This document shows, piece after piece, positions 35,201 to 45,238 of a stretch of 64,000 bases of DNA. The position numbers were made by a program, and so were the translations under genes. Where the stretch lies: positions 767,066 through 831,065 of the forward strand of contig BCKE01000001.1 in NCBI GenBank assembly GCA_001600495.1, written 5' to 3'. How positions within the stretch are numbered: the first letter of the stretch is position 1; each line of letters starts with the position of its first letter. A model generated the notes under the pieces. It was not told the origin of the DNA. It saw nothing but the letters and a program-made list of their open reading frames with translations, and did no database searches. The stretch is from Pilasporangium apinafurcum (Eukaryota > Oomycota > Peronosporomycetes > Pythiales > Pythiaceae).

Positions 35201-37084
35201 TCAGAGCTGGCGCGGCTTCGTAGATCACGTTAAACACGGACTTTAGGTACGTCTCCATTTCCTGCTGCGTGATAAAGCCATCGCCATTTGTATCGAACAG
35301 TGCAAACGCTGCCGCGACTTTTTCTTCACGTGTGCCTCCGCACATAATCGATAGTCCACTACTGAGCTCTATTAGATCTACGACATCATTCCCGTCTGTA
35401 TCAAATGCATTAAAAAGTTGATCGAGGAATCGTGCGAGTTCGCGTGATGGTGTGCATTTCTGTTGCTTGAAGAGTGAATAAAAGCACCGCTTGAAATCCT
35501 CTCGTGTAAGCACACTCACTCCAGTGCCACCTCGTTGTGAGTTGCTCGCAAATGAGCAGAGAAGCGAAAACAGCTCCCCCGTCGACAGAGTGGAAAGCCC
35601 TGTCAGTTCGCGAAGACGATAAAGGCTCAATTCGTCTCCAGTAACCGGCTTTCCATATCCACCATTGTTTTGTGGATTTTGCATCGGTTTACCATCAACT
35701 GCAAGCTTCCCGTTGACAATTTGAGTTGGTCCAGGTTTCGAGTACCATGATCGAAAGGCTTCATACGACAGTTTCCCCTCGCGGTTCAATGACGACTCTG
35801 CAAAGCATTGTTGTGCGGTCACCATTCCTAGCTCTTCCGGATTCACACTGTAGGAAAAAAATGCCATTATGTCTTGTCAGCTTTTCTGCGTTGCAACTCA
35901 CTCGTTGACTGAAATTAAAACTATACTTACCTTTTTGCCTGAAAAAGTTCGGGTGACGTTTCTCCAATCACGATAAACACAGCCGTAAGGTATTTGATCA
36001 TCTCGTAAAGTGAAATGAAACCGTCGTTGTCGTGGTCGTATAACTCAAACAAGTGGCGGATTTTTTCATCTCGTTCGCCGCTGGCAAATACCGACAAGCC
36101 GCCGAGAAACTCCGCCACATCCACGACACCGTGACTACCGCGTCTACGATCAAAAATCTCAAATAACCGCGTAAACATCTTTCTCGCCTGGGGATCGTAG
36201 CGGCCAGACTGTAAACAGCAAATGCCAGAATAAACATGAAACCATCAGTTAAATGCACAGGCAAGTAGACGAGGATAGTGATATACCATCTAGCTCACCT
36301 GTGAGAGGATCTTCTCCAGGCATCGCGCAAAGGTTGTACGATCCAACGCACCAGTGGGGCACGCCTGCATGAACACATTCACTAATTGCGGTAACTCGAA
36401 ATCCATGAGATCCAACTCGCGCAAAAACTCTTCATCATCCTCATCCTCTTCCTCCTTCGCTTCATCATCGTCCAAATGATTATCCATCGAATCATCCGCT
36501 TCTTCATCCGAATAAGATATTTCCTTCACTGGCAAACGCTTCCGCTGACGCGTCGCCGCCATATTATTGCTACTATTGGTAGTCACAGCGTGCCGTCCAC
36601 GCTTGGCGCGCAGCGTCTTCTCCTGGCGCTTGCGCTCACGTGGTGTTGTTCGCTTTTCCTTCCCACCAGATGGTAGTTCCGTGCCTGAAGCTTCAGTGGA
36701 TGCAGTTTCAGTTCTCGGCGTCGCTCCCACCACCACCAGCTCGTAGGCAGCCTGTTCAAAGATCTCTGGAGAACGACTGACGAGCGAAAGCGGGTAAAAC
36801 ACGTTCCGAGTGGTATCACGTAGCGCCACCACGTGCACGTTCGGGTGTTGCAGAGCACTCGCTTGAAGAAACGCCGCGAGCAGACACCGTTGGAGCTCCA
36901 CAAGCGGGAGCTGCGGATAGAGCAGCAGCTGCTTCACGGTGTCACCATATGTGACTGTCACTGCACTCACGCGCAACGGTACATGTGGCGGCGGCATCGG
37001 CGCGGGAAGAAACGAATACATCTGCAGCAACTTCTTCTTCTTACTTTCCTTGACGCGTTTCTCTCTTCTGGGCGGATACTGCAT
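29270..37084 (-). CDS. Giant EF-hand protein with eleven tandem calcium-sensor modules
   Basis: Exons in transcription order: 37084-36299, 36208-35931, 35847-29370, 29290-29270; introns of 90, 83 and 79 bp. Total 7563 bases, 2520 residues. Residues about 35-115 may form a ubiquitin-like or PB1-like fold; a basic then acidic low-complexity region follows. The rest is eleven modules of about 200 residues. Each has a degenerate first EF-hand ending in a phrase like LLSRSAFNTSFRKVI, then three loops of the types FDxDxNGxVDFxEL, YDxNxDGYISLEEM and ADLNxDGKLSFEEF. The modules resemble single NCS-1/calcineurin-B-type sensors. About 30 loops look able to bind calcium; the first module and a few loops are degenerate. 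No membrane segment or enzyme domain is visible. Role inferred: large calcium buffer or calcium-controlled scaffold. Confidence 0.9.
29370..36390 (-). repeat. Eleven-copy intragenic repeat (EF-hand modules)
   Basis: The third EF-hand of each module is easily found and marks the copies near plus-strand positions 29540, 30350, 30930, 31520, 32100, 32720, 33300, 33950, 34590, 35260 and 36000. Spacing is 580-670 bases except for a Ser/Ala-rich linker between the last two modules (about 810) and the intron-bearing first one. Copies are clearly diverged in DNA but keep the same protein layout, so the amplification is old. Confidence 0.85.
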
Positions 37085-37754
37085 GGGTGTGTATAATAGA
37101 GTACTGTATATATCCGGAAAAGTACGAATTAACAGCTGTACACTTCAAGGTCTCACCTGACGACTTAGTTAAAAAATACGGAGAGCATGTGTACTTAATC
37201 GAGAATATTCGACAAATGTCAAACTGGAGACAAGGAGCGCATGACGTGACTTCTTTATCGAGCTGACTGATGGTCTCTGTTTTCCCACTAATTGCTGAAG
37301 TGAGTCCACTCATCACCAAATCTTCGTACTGTTGATGTGATGGACAATACACATCCCAGTCTGGAACTCCACGCTCTCTTACGTTACACGTATATTTTCC
37401 TAGTTAGACACCGGCTTTCCAGTAATCAAAATACAGTGCGCCAAAGCTTGATCACCTACGCTTGCTCTATTGGTTCAGGAATACGCTTAGTGATCGTGAC
37501 GAGAGGTTGTTTCTTTCGAAAACAAGTGAATTCCTGCGTGACAGTCGCTTCTTACTGTTGAATGTTGGCAGAAAGGATCTCAGCAAGTGCGACATGGATG
37601 AAGTTGCCCAATGAGAGAATCATAGAGAATATAATTGCAATATAAGAGTACCAATCACTAATCGTGGTACCGAATCGTTTTCACAATCGAATTCCTCATC
37701 AAGAACCGACAAGAGCTTCGTTTCGTTCATATTTGAGCAACACCAAAACCACTC
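37085..37754. other. Intergenic, divergent promoters
   Basis: Gap of 670 bp between the EF-hand gene (minus) and the first PQ-loop gene (plus), so it should hold both promoters. A minus-strand frame at 37041-37352 overlaps the start of the EF-hand gene but shows no recognisable sequence; a non-coding first exon here is possible. Nothing else seen. Confidence 0.4.
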
Positions 37755-38114
37755 ATGGGCGAATTCTACAACATCCTTGGCCTCATGGGGTCGTTTGTGA
37801 TTTCTGCAGCACTGGTGCCGCAAATTATCAAGGTCTATCGCACCAAGAGCGCGACGGATATCAGTTATGGCTTTCAAGTGTTGTACGTTGTTGGTCTGCT
37901 CATGATTGTTATCTATGGTATTGGCGAATCGCTCTGGCCAATTTACATCCCATGTTCGCTGGAACTATTTGGCGGGCTTGTGTTGTTGGGCATGAAACGC
38001 TATTATGACGGGAAAGGAGCACAGCAGTCGACAAAGAACTCGGAAGCAATCGAGTCGGGTATGGCAGCCTCGCCGTCTGCGAACAAATACAACTTGGTGC
38101 TCACACCAAAGTAA
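37755..38114 (+). CDS. Single-repeat PQ-loop (SemiSWEET-like) membrane protein, copy 1
   Basis: Single exon, 119 residues. Three hydrophobic helices: ILGLMGSFVISAALVPQI, FQVLYVVGLLMIVIYGI, and WPIYIPCSLELFGGLVLLGM, followed by a 35-residue polar tail. The first helix ends in the PQ-loop motif (PQIIKVYRTKSATDISY). One three-helix bundle is half of a eukaryotic SWEET and the size of a bacterial SemiSWEET, which works as a dimer. Substrate residues seen in bacterial SemiSWEETs (Trp in LWxxYG, Asn in the third helix) are Ile and Cys here, so sugar transport is not assured. First of four copies in 3.2 kb. Confidence 0.88.
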   Translation: MGEFYNILGLMGSFVISAALVPQIIKVYRTKSATDISYGFQVLYVVGLLMIVIYGIGESLWPIYIPCSLELFGGLVLLGMKRYYDGKGAQQSTKNSEAIESGMAASPSANKYNLVLTPK

Positions 38115-38637
38115 ATTAAGTAGACGATTGATAATCTAGTGTTCAATAGAGCAAATAAATCATTAGACTCGGACAAAAAGAAAATTGACTTACCTTATGC
38201 GCAAAGATGCTGTGTGGTGGTATTATATGAAATGGCTGCACATGAGTGAATGAAGCATGTGGATGCTGTAGAAATGAGCTGTATGTCGTCTAGAGCATGT
38301 GACTTTTAGGTCGAAAGTCTCGTAGCGACTCTTCTCATGAACAAAAATAATCCCAAATCAACATCATGGAAACAGGAGCTGCTGTGATTGGTGGCACCAT
38401 GAATGTACTAATCGTTGATTGGTATTCGTACATGTACTTATCACTGCTTCGTAAAACAGCAATGGCCGATATAAGCGCAGAAAAGTATTCTTGAGATCCA
38501 ATGTCTCGTGATCCACCACAAATTGAGCGGATAACAGCGTGAGAATAGCCACCAGTAGCCTCTGGTGAAAATGTGCGTGTTGACAGTCATGCACACAATC
38601 AAATTTGCGTTAAGAGCACGCGACATCTGCTACGACG
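38115..38637. other. Intergenic within the PQ-loop cluster
   Basis: 523 bp with no supported gene. It holds the 3' end of copy 1 and the promoter of copy 2. Short minus-strand frames are without conservation. Confidence 0.35.
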
Positions 38638-39018
38638 ATGAGTGAAGTCTACAAGATTCTCGGGCTGCTGGGCTCATTCGTGGTTGTTGCCTCATTTATG
38701 CCACAAATTCGCAAGGTCTACCAGACAAAAAGTGCTGCCGACATCAGCTACCGATTCCAAATACTCTACCTCGTCGGGCTGGTCATGATTATCATTTATG
38801 GTATTGGCGAGTCACTGTGGCCAATTTATATCCCGTGTTCGATGGAATTGGTCGCTATCGTTGTGTTATTGATCATGAAGTACTATTATGACGGTAACGA
38901 CGTGCAACAACCAACAGCTCAAAGCGAGAACGCATTGGAGTCAAAGCATCCTTCGTTTCCTTCTTCCAAGGATTATAGTTTGGTGATCAGTCCAAATTTA
39001 AACCAGCTAGACGACTGA
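38638..39018 (+). CDS. SemiSWEET-like membrane protein, copy 2
   Basis: Single exon, 126 residues. Same three-helix plan as copy 1, with PQ-loop PQIRKVYQTKSAADISY and the block YGIGESLWPIYIPCSMEL identical or nearly identical to its neighbours. The polar tail is a little longer and ends in a unique stretch after SLVISPNLNQ. The most diverged residues lie in the third helix (VAIVVLLIMKYYYDG). Small residues and the cluster setting support the same function as the other copies. Confidence 0.88.
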   Translation: MSEVYKILGLLGSFVVVASFMPQIRKVYQTKSAADISYRFQILYLVGLVMIIIYGIGESLWPIYIPCSMELVAIVVLLIMKYYYDGNDVQQPTAQSENALESKHPSFPSSKDYSLVISPNLNQLDD

Positions 39019-39420
39019 CAGCTAGTTTTCGTTAGAGAAGAGGAGTAGTACTTAAGGCAAACCATGAAGGACGAAATATAACCCATGTCAATCTGAAAAA
39101 TGAGCACAAGGCAAGGCAACTATGCAAGGCCAAGCATATCATTTCGCGTGCCGACGAAATTACGTAACTTGATTTGATAAAATGATTTATTACGATTATA
39201 GCCAAGACGTTATTTTAGGAAAGACTCGCAGCATTCTGTTATTTAGTCATCACCCTCGAGCATCTAGCAGCACATCGGACATTCATATGATACCGCGGGT
39301 TTTTCCACACGTAGTGCGATGGCAATCCTCGTCATTGATTGCAGTACTATATATCGCTAAAATTGAATGACTGCCCTCCCTCTACTCTAATACTTCTACA
39401 TAGAACTACTGATTTTCGAT
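39019..39420. other. Intergenic within the PQ-loop cluster
   Basis: 402 bp between copies 2 and 3, which converge. No gene or repeat supported. Confidence 0.35.
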
Positions 39421-39780
39421 TTACTTTGGTGTCATCACTGATGTTAATCCTTTATCAGCAGGCGACACAATCACCACTGGGTCAAATGAATGCAGGCTCT
39501 TGTCTATTTGTTGCTTTTCCTTGTTGTCATAGTAGCACTTCATGATCAGCAGTATAATCCCAGCCGTGAATTCCATAGAGCATGGGATGTAGATCGGCCA
39601 CAACGACTCACCAATCCCATAGGTAACGATCATGGCCTGTCCTGTTGCAAAGAGCAATTGGAAGCTGTAGCTGATATCTGAAGCGCTCTTGGTGCGATAA
39701 ACCTTGCGGATTTGTGGCACGAGCGCGGCAGCGATCACGAACGAACCGATGAGACCGACAATGTCGTAAGCTTCACTCAT
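39421..39780 (-). CDS. SemiSWEET-like membrane protein, copy 3 (inverted)
   Basis: Single exon, 119 residues, the only copy on the minus strand. PQ-loop PQIRKVYRTKSASDISY; second helix FQLLFATGQAMIVTYGI; third helix starts WPIYIPCSMEFTAGIILL. The tail ends TSVMTPK, close to the LVLTPK of copy 1, so the C-terminal end is conserved too. Inversion suggests a rearrangement after tandem duplication. Like its siblings it should insert in a membrane as a dimer. Confidence 0.88.
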   Translation of the reverse strand: MSEAYDIVGLIGSFVIAAALVPQIRKVYRTKSASDISYSFQLLFATGQAMIVTYGIGESLWPIYIPCSMEFTAGIILLIMKCYYDNKEKQQIDKSLHSFDPVVIVSPADKGLTSVMTPK

Positions 39781-40634
39781 GCTTTCTTGAAGATGTAGTG
39801 CTTGACGGTGAGTAGGTATGTAGTTTTGCTGGTAAATTTAATTGTGGGAATGTAGATTTTATTGGCCTTGTGCTCTGGTCACTTTCGTGAGCGACTGTGA
39901 CTTTCATACGTATTGTTTCCTTTTCTCGTAGCTATGCCACCATCTTAGTCCATACTGCTATAGTTCTCATCGAGAATTGTCACATGCACACCGAAGCTTA
40001 ATACTGCTGTCCCGCCATCCCTTTCATTGCACATCGATAGACTAAAAGTGGAACAGCTGGGTTCAATTCCTTTATGTTATGCCCTTTCAATATTAATAAT
40101 TTGACTATTTTGCCTATTGTTAATAATGAAGCTAAGAATGTTAAATAAAATAATTAGTATATTTTATATCCTTTTTTAAATGATAGAGCATTAAATAGAA
40201 GCTATTATCAATTATGTAGGGGTTCTGTCCATTTGTCGCAGTTTTGTATGTAGACGATCCTTATCAACGCCTGTGTACTAATCAATGTTTGGTATCCAGG
40301 TAGTGTACCAATCAAATTGGGGACCACAGCAACTTTATTGACGCTTTCAGGGATGGGTCATGCAGTATTTGATCAATTTTATTCCTTAGTCAGTTTTATT
40401 TTTTGTATATGTACCATACCAAACGGTCTAGTACCAGCAATGATTAGTACCAACGATGATAGAATAATCAACATCAATCCAATTGCTCAAATATTCCGCT
40501 ACCGCAACAGCAATGGAGCGTGAGAGCAGTCATCTACAAACGGTAGCGAAAGGATTGGTGTAAAGAGCACATATTCATAATCATATTTACTCTTTAAAAG
40601 CACCAACACCTCATATAACGATCCAGAAGCAACA
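39781..40634. other. AT-rich intergenic within the PQ-loop cluster
   Basis: 854 bp between divergent copies 3 and 4, so both promoters fall here. Strongly AT-rich at about 40080-40210. A B-box-like ggttcaattcc at about 40060 has no tRNA around it. No gene supported. Confidence 0.4.
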
Positions 40635-40994
40635 ATGGGTGAAGCTTATAAAATTCTTGGTCTTCTGGGCTCCTTCGTTATCGCTGCCTCCTTTGTACCA
40701 CAAATTCACAAAGTCTACCGTACAAAGAGCGCTAGCGATCTCAGTTACAGATTCCAGTTACTCTATGCGGCTGGGCAGACGATGGTGCTCATCTATGGTC
40801 TTGGCAGGTCTTTGTGGCCGATTTACATCCCGTGCTCGATGGAATTATTTACTGGACTTGTGCTGTTAGTACTCAAGACCTATTATAACTTCAAGGAGCC
40901 GCGAGAAATCACCAAGAGTCCTCATTCGCTCGAAGCAGCTGCATCGAGATCGCCCACCACACAAGACTTTACATCGGTGCAAACGCCACAGTAA
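40635..40994 (+). CDS. SemiSWEET-like membrane protein, copy 4
   Basis: Single exon, 119 residues. PQ-loop PQIHKVYRTKSASDLSY; YGLGRSLWPIYIPCSMEL replaces the Glu of the other copies by Arg in the loop before the third helix. The tail ends TSVQTPQ. It is closest in the second helix (GQTMVLIYGL) to copy 3. The four copies keep length, helix plan and C-terminal motif, which argues that all are used. Confidence 0.88.
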   Translation: MGEAYKILGLLGSFVIAASFVPQIHKVYRTKSASDLSYRFQLLYAAGQTMVLIYGLGRSLWPIYIPCSMELFTGLVLLVLKTYYNFKEPREITKSPHSLEAAASRSPTTQDFTSVQTPQ

Positions 40995-41365
40995 ATCGAG
41001 ATTCCTTTAGCAGCTAGTCAAGTATTGAATGGAAATAAAGGTATTGGAGTTAAGCAAACGAATTCACGACTTCCCATTTGTGTTGATAAAGCCAAAGTGC
41101 ATGCCAAAAAACAGCCAGTTTCATCCACGAATACCAATATATGACTTGATTATTTTCTTAATTTTTGGAAAGTGTCATATTGTTATTTTAGTATGCTACG
41201 ACGTTATATTGGCTGCGTATTTTGGGTTTTGTTGGTTATTTCCTGTTTAGATTTGGGTTCGAGAACCACAAAATACTTGTTGGACCAGGAAACGAAGCTC
41301 CAAAGCACAGCAAGAAGAGCAACATCTAAAGCAATTGCATCCGTGAATTATATTCATTGGAAAAC
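40995..41365. other. Intergenic, promoter of DFRP1 gene
   Basis: 371 bp without supported genes, AT-rich near 41140-41230. Holds the promoter of the DFRP1 gene. Confidence 0.35.
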
Positions 41366-42829
41366 ATGCCACCGAAAAAAGGGAACGGTCCGTCGAAGAA
41401 GTCCGTCGAAAAGAAGAAGGACAAGATCGTTGAGGACAAAACCTTTGGATTAAAGAACAAGAACAAGAGCAAAAATGTGCAGAAATACATCCAGGAGGTA
41501 ACAAAACAAGTCAAAGGTGCCAATACCCGCGCGGATCGATTGAAAGAAGAAGAAAAGAACAGAAAGAAGCAGGCCAAGGGACAAGATGATGCGCTCAAAT
41601 CGATCTTTGCCGCTGCCATTACGCAGCCAAAGGTATGCCTTCGGGTGTTTGTGAATATTTGTGAGGAATAATGGCTAATTTTGAGCAATTGCGTGGCGTA
41701 TAGGTCCCACCTGGTGTTGATCCAAAGTCTATCCTCTGTGCATTCTTTAAGAATGGCGTCTGTGCAAAGGTTGCTCACGTTTCCGTATTGACTGATGCTG
41801 ATGCAGATTCGCTCACAGCACTTCTTACTCCTTTGATCGTCATAGGGAAATCGTTGCAAATTCTCACACGACTTGAATGTGGAAAAGAAGGCGGCAAAAA
41901 TCGATCTCTACACAGACAATCGAACCGCAAAGGAAGCAGGTTCATTCTTGGTGTTTTCTTCATATGCTACTGCGATGATTTCTTACAGTGATGTGCATCC
42001 ATGATTTCGTTGTTGTGTAGATCAAATGGACACGTGGGATCAAAGTAAATTGGAGGAGGTTGTTAAAGAAAAACATGGCGAGAAAAATGCCAAGCAGACA
42101 GATATCGTGTGCAAGTACTTTTTGGATGCAATTGAAAAATCGCTGTATGGCTGGTTCTGGGTCTGTCCAAACGGCGGGTCTTCATGCAAGTACGCTTTCT
42201 TTTGCTGCTCTTGGCACTTAATTGGTTTCTTGGTGCTGAGTTCTTAACCAATTGATTTTTTTCTGCTTTAGATATCGCCATGCACTGCCGCCTGGATACG
42301 TGTTCAAATCCAAGGCGGAACGGGACGCCGAAAAATCGAACAAAGTCGTGGAAATTTCCATTGAAGAAATTATTGAGCAGCAGCGTGCCAAATTGGGTCC
42401 CACGGGCGGCACACCTGTGACGGCCGAGTCCTTGGCGAAATGGAAGGCAGCGAAGATTGCTCGCAAACAGGCAGAAGAAGAGAAGCGTCTGAAGGAAGAG
42501 GCAAAAAAATCTGGTGGACGTGGAATCAGTACGTTGGCGTTGTGTGATGGTTTGATACTTTGAGATTTTGATCTGATCGGTGTATGTACTTGTCCTTGAT
42601 TGTTACTGTTACAGTGAGTGGCCGAGCATTGTTTACCTACGATCCGACCTTGTTCCGTGATGACGCGGATGCTGATGACGATAGATATTCTGTCCATGAC
42701 GAAGATGATGAAGATGATGAAGATGACGATGAAGAGAAACCTGCACCTTCAGTGGATGCCGCTGCGGTTGTTATGGACAAGAGCCTCTATTTACAAGACG
42801 CTGACGATCTTGATTCCCTTAAAGAATGA
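41366..42829 (+). CDS. ZC3H15: DRG family regulatory protein 1 (ZC3H15/Tma46)
   Basis: Six exons: 41366-41632, 41704-41769, 41846-41939, 42021-42189, 42272-42528, 42615-42829; introns of 71, 76, 81, 82 and 86 bp. 355 residues. The start [18 protein letters not shown] and [16 protein letters not shown] match the family closely. Two CCCH zinc fingers are rebuilt by splicing: [19 protein letters not shown] across the second intron, and a second ending [11 protein letters not shown] across the fourth. The end (GRALFTYDP, then an acidic [10 protein letters not shown]) is the DFRP domain that binds and stabilises the GTPase DRG1. The complex sits on ribosomes and acts in translation. Two donors (gttgct, gttcat) are weak but fixed by the conserved fingers. 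Confidence 0.93.
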
Positions 42830-43053
42830 GGTGTTGCTGAAGCGCCATGATTTCAGTGTTGCGCATAGGATTGTCAATATCTAACATGGATGATATTGTG
42901 CCTTGAGTAAGATACAAGTCCGATGTGCCCAATAACCGATGCCAATATCAAATGAAGCATAGTGCGATTGTTGCCGGTTGCGGTCGCTAACGTTGATGTC
43001 ATAAACACATAGAAGAGTCTTAACCCCTTGATGATTGCACCCAAACAAATACG

Positions 43054-43802
43054 TCATTGTGACGCTACTTCCTCCAGTCTCTGCAACTCCTGTTGCTCGT
43101 ATTCGTGATCTTGATGTTCATCTATGTCTGTGAAGGCGAGGATATTGGCACTTGCTTGCTGCAAGCGTGTCGCAATGTGATTCCCTCTCTACCAAACATG
43201 CGATACATGTGAAAAACAGTGTCAAATGAAGCCTCGGTGTATGACAAGCCACATCAAAGTATGTATGATATCAATGAAAGCGCCAAAACCCTCAGCTAAT
43301 GAAAACAAATATCACGCAATTTCTCACCGTTTCTTGCACACGATACAAATCCTCAATCGCCGCTTGGATCGCCGCACCCTCTTGAGCTAATTCTCTACAA
43401 AAAAAAGCGCCAGACAGTACTGTTTACTAACAACTACTACATTTAAACAAACCATTCACTCTTTGTACATACCGATGCTTTTCCAGTAAATGACCCGCAA
43501 TATTCGTCAACTAAGTAAATATTGTAACAGTCAGCTCAACTTTACCCCCGAAAAATCTCATTCGCGATTCTCAGCATTTGCGCACTTGTACGAGCGCATC
43601 CTCCAGTGCCTGCGGTTGCGCTGGTGGTGTCATTTCAATCATCATCTCCGCATTCTCGCCCTCCATTCCGCATTCATGCGCCATTTCCTTCTTCAACACT
43701 TCAACTTGCCAAACAAAAAGGAAACTTCCAACTCAGAGGCTCGTACTCGAAGGTGACGAGAAGGTTACTTGAAGAGTGATGGTCGTTGCCGGCCTTTCTC
43801 AT
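43054..43802 (-). CDS. Small coiled-coil protein, five exons, 130 aa
   Basis: Rebuilt by hand, since every exon is short: 43802-43769, 43704-43586, 43510-43473, 43394-43328, 43188-43054; introns of 64, 75, 78 and 139 bp, all GT-AG. Exons total 393 bases. The protein runs from MRKAGNDHHSS through an acidic Met/Glu stretch and Pro/Ala-Gln linker (MTPPAQPQ) into one long helix (LTNIAGHLLEKHRELAQEG, LQQASANILAFTDIDEH) and ends EEVASQ. It looks like a subunit of a small helical complex; no family assigned. The first exon is least certain. It stands head to head with the Cys/His cassette gene, 121 bp apart. Confidence 0.6.
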
Positions 43803-43923
43803 AGGGTGACGCGAAGGTACATATCGATGGCAAAGAGAAACTTGTAGACGATCAATTGCACCTGCTCAGTCGGAGAGCTACACTTGGAACGAAGAGCTAC
43901 ACTCCAAGATCCATTCGGCGACG

Positions 43924-44991
43924 ATGAAATTGCTAAATCTAGTGGCAGAAACGGGCTCTCGTGTATCTACAGCTACGTATACTGATGCAGATCCAGAAGC
44001 TGCTGTGTCGATGCCAGTCTTGATACGACCAGCACTTAAGGTGACCCATCCAAAGATAATTCAAAGCGAACGTCCACGTGCCCCGAAAACATGTACGGCA
44101 CCAAAATGCGAGAGCTTGGCACGCTCAAGGGGACTTTGTAAAGCCCATGGCGGTGGAAAACGCTGTGTTCATCATGGCTGCCAATTGAGCGATCAAGGAG
44201 GTGGGTTCTGCATTCGCCACGGCGGTGGCAAGCGGTGCGAGATGGCAGGATGTATGAAGAGTGCGCAGTCGCGGGGGTTCTGCAAAGCTCACGGTGGTGG
44301 ATTGCGTTGCAAGGTAGAGAGCTGCCCAAAATCCAGTCAAGGTGGTGGATTTTGTCGCACCCATGGTGGTGGCCCGAAACGGAACATAACTGGCAGTAGT
44401 ACTGACACTGGAAGGCGCAAGTCGCTAAAGACGAAGGTAACATCAATGCTCCTGCATGATATACCGGAGGATTCTGTGACAAATACAATATCAAGTACAA
44501 ACAAGGTGGTTGCTTCGACATATCCCCAGAACGCAAAGGAGGGGGATCGCAGCTTGAATGTCGCCATGAAACCAGCACAAATAGCACCAACATCGCGCTT
44601 GCTCTTTTTTATCAAGCCGAAGAGAGGTGACCTTCCAGGTAGTAATCTTCAACAGATCCATCCACTTTCAGCGAGTTCAGGCACAAAAATAAAGATGGCA
44701 AAACCATCGTATTTATCTTTCGCAGAGCTCAATGAAAGTAGAATTCCATCCCTTGGGACGGAACTGTTGGTGACTACCTCCATGCAGCTACGCCAACCCT
44801 TAAAGATGACAACACATTTGCTCAAACAGCCGCTCGTTGTCGCACCCCACGTGCAAATGGCATTCACTTGTCGCGTGAATGGATGTCGAAACCAGGTGTC
44901 ACAGTACTTGAGCCAGCTATGCGACGAACATCGCACAAATCTCTCTTTTGCGGCATCCTTACTGCAGATGCAGTCTGCCCAAATATTGTGA
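43924..44991 (+). CDS. Cys/His cassette protein (WRKY19-type repeats)
   Basis: Single exon, 355 residues. Between 44092 and 44379 lie four tandem 24-residue cassettes with pattern C-x4-C-x9-C-x2-H-GGG, for example CTAPKCESLARSRGLCKAH. A fifth, diverged one sits near the C-terminus (CRVNGCRNQVSQYLSQLCDEH). These cassettes are common in oomycete proteins labelled WRKY19-like, after the N-terminus of one plant protein, though no WRKY domain is present. Cys3His groups suggest zinc binding, and the long basic linkers suggest a nuclear role; both are inference. The rest is low-complexity. Shares its short upstream region with the small coiled-coil gene. Confidence 0.75.
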   Translation: MKLLNLVAETGSRVSTATYTDADPEAAVSMPVLIRPALKVTHPKIIQSERPRAPKTCTAPKCESLARSRGLCKAHGGGKRCVHHGCQLSDQGGGFCIRHGGGKRCEMAGCMKSAQSRGFCKAHGGGLRCKVESCPKSSQGGGFCRTHGGGPKRNITGSSTDTGRRKSLKTKVTSMLLHDIPEDSVTNTISSTNKVVASTYPQNAKEGDRSLNVAMKPAQIAPTSRLLFFIKPKRGDLPGSNLQQIHPLSASSGTKIKMAKPSYLSFAELNESRIPSLGTELLVTTSMQLRQPLKMTTHLLKQPLVVAPHVQMAFTCRVNGCRNQVSQYLSQLCDEHRTNLSFAASLLQMQSAQIL

Positions 44992-45238
44992 TATCCGTAG
45001 AGATGGCATGGAGGGTATCTATATAATGAATCTATTTTCGTTATGGCATTATTTATGCGATCCATAGAAAGCAGCACATCGCGGTGTGGTACATTTATTT
45101 AGACACTTATTGAATGAAATCAATTTAAATCAGAACGACATGAAGGAAAAACTACACACAATGAAGAAGCTGGCTGTACACAACAATACCAACCCCTACG
45201 GTTAAGATTGCCTGAACCGCTTATGAGAATACTTGAAT

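Noticed and set aside
29921-35908. Many open frames on the plus strand opposite the EF-hand gene
   Set aside because: They are shadows of the repeated EF-hand coding sequence in other frames.
40055-40075. B-box-like sequence ggttcaattcc suggesting a tRNA
   Set aside because: No A box, acceptor stem or cloverleaf could be drawn around it.
37755-40994. PQ-loop quartet as fragments of one broken SWEET gene
   Set aside because: Each copy has its own ATG, stop and complete three-helix plan, and one is inverted.
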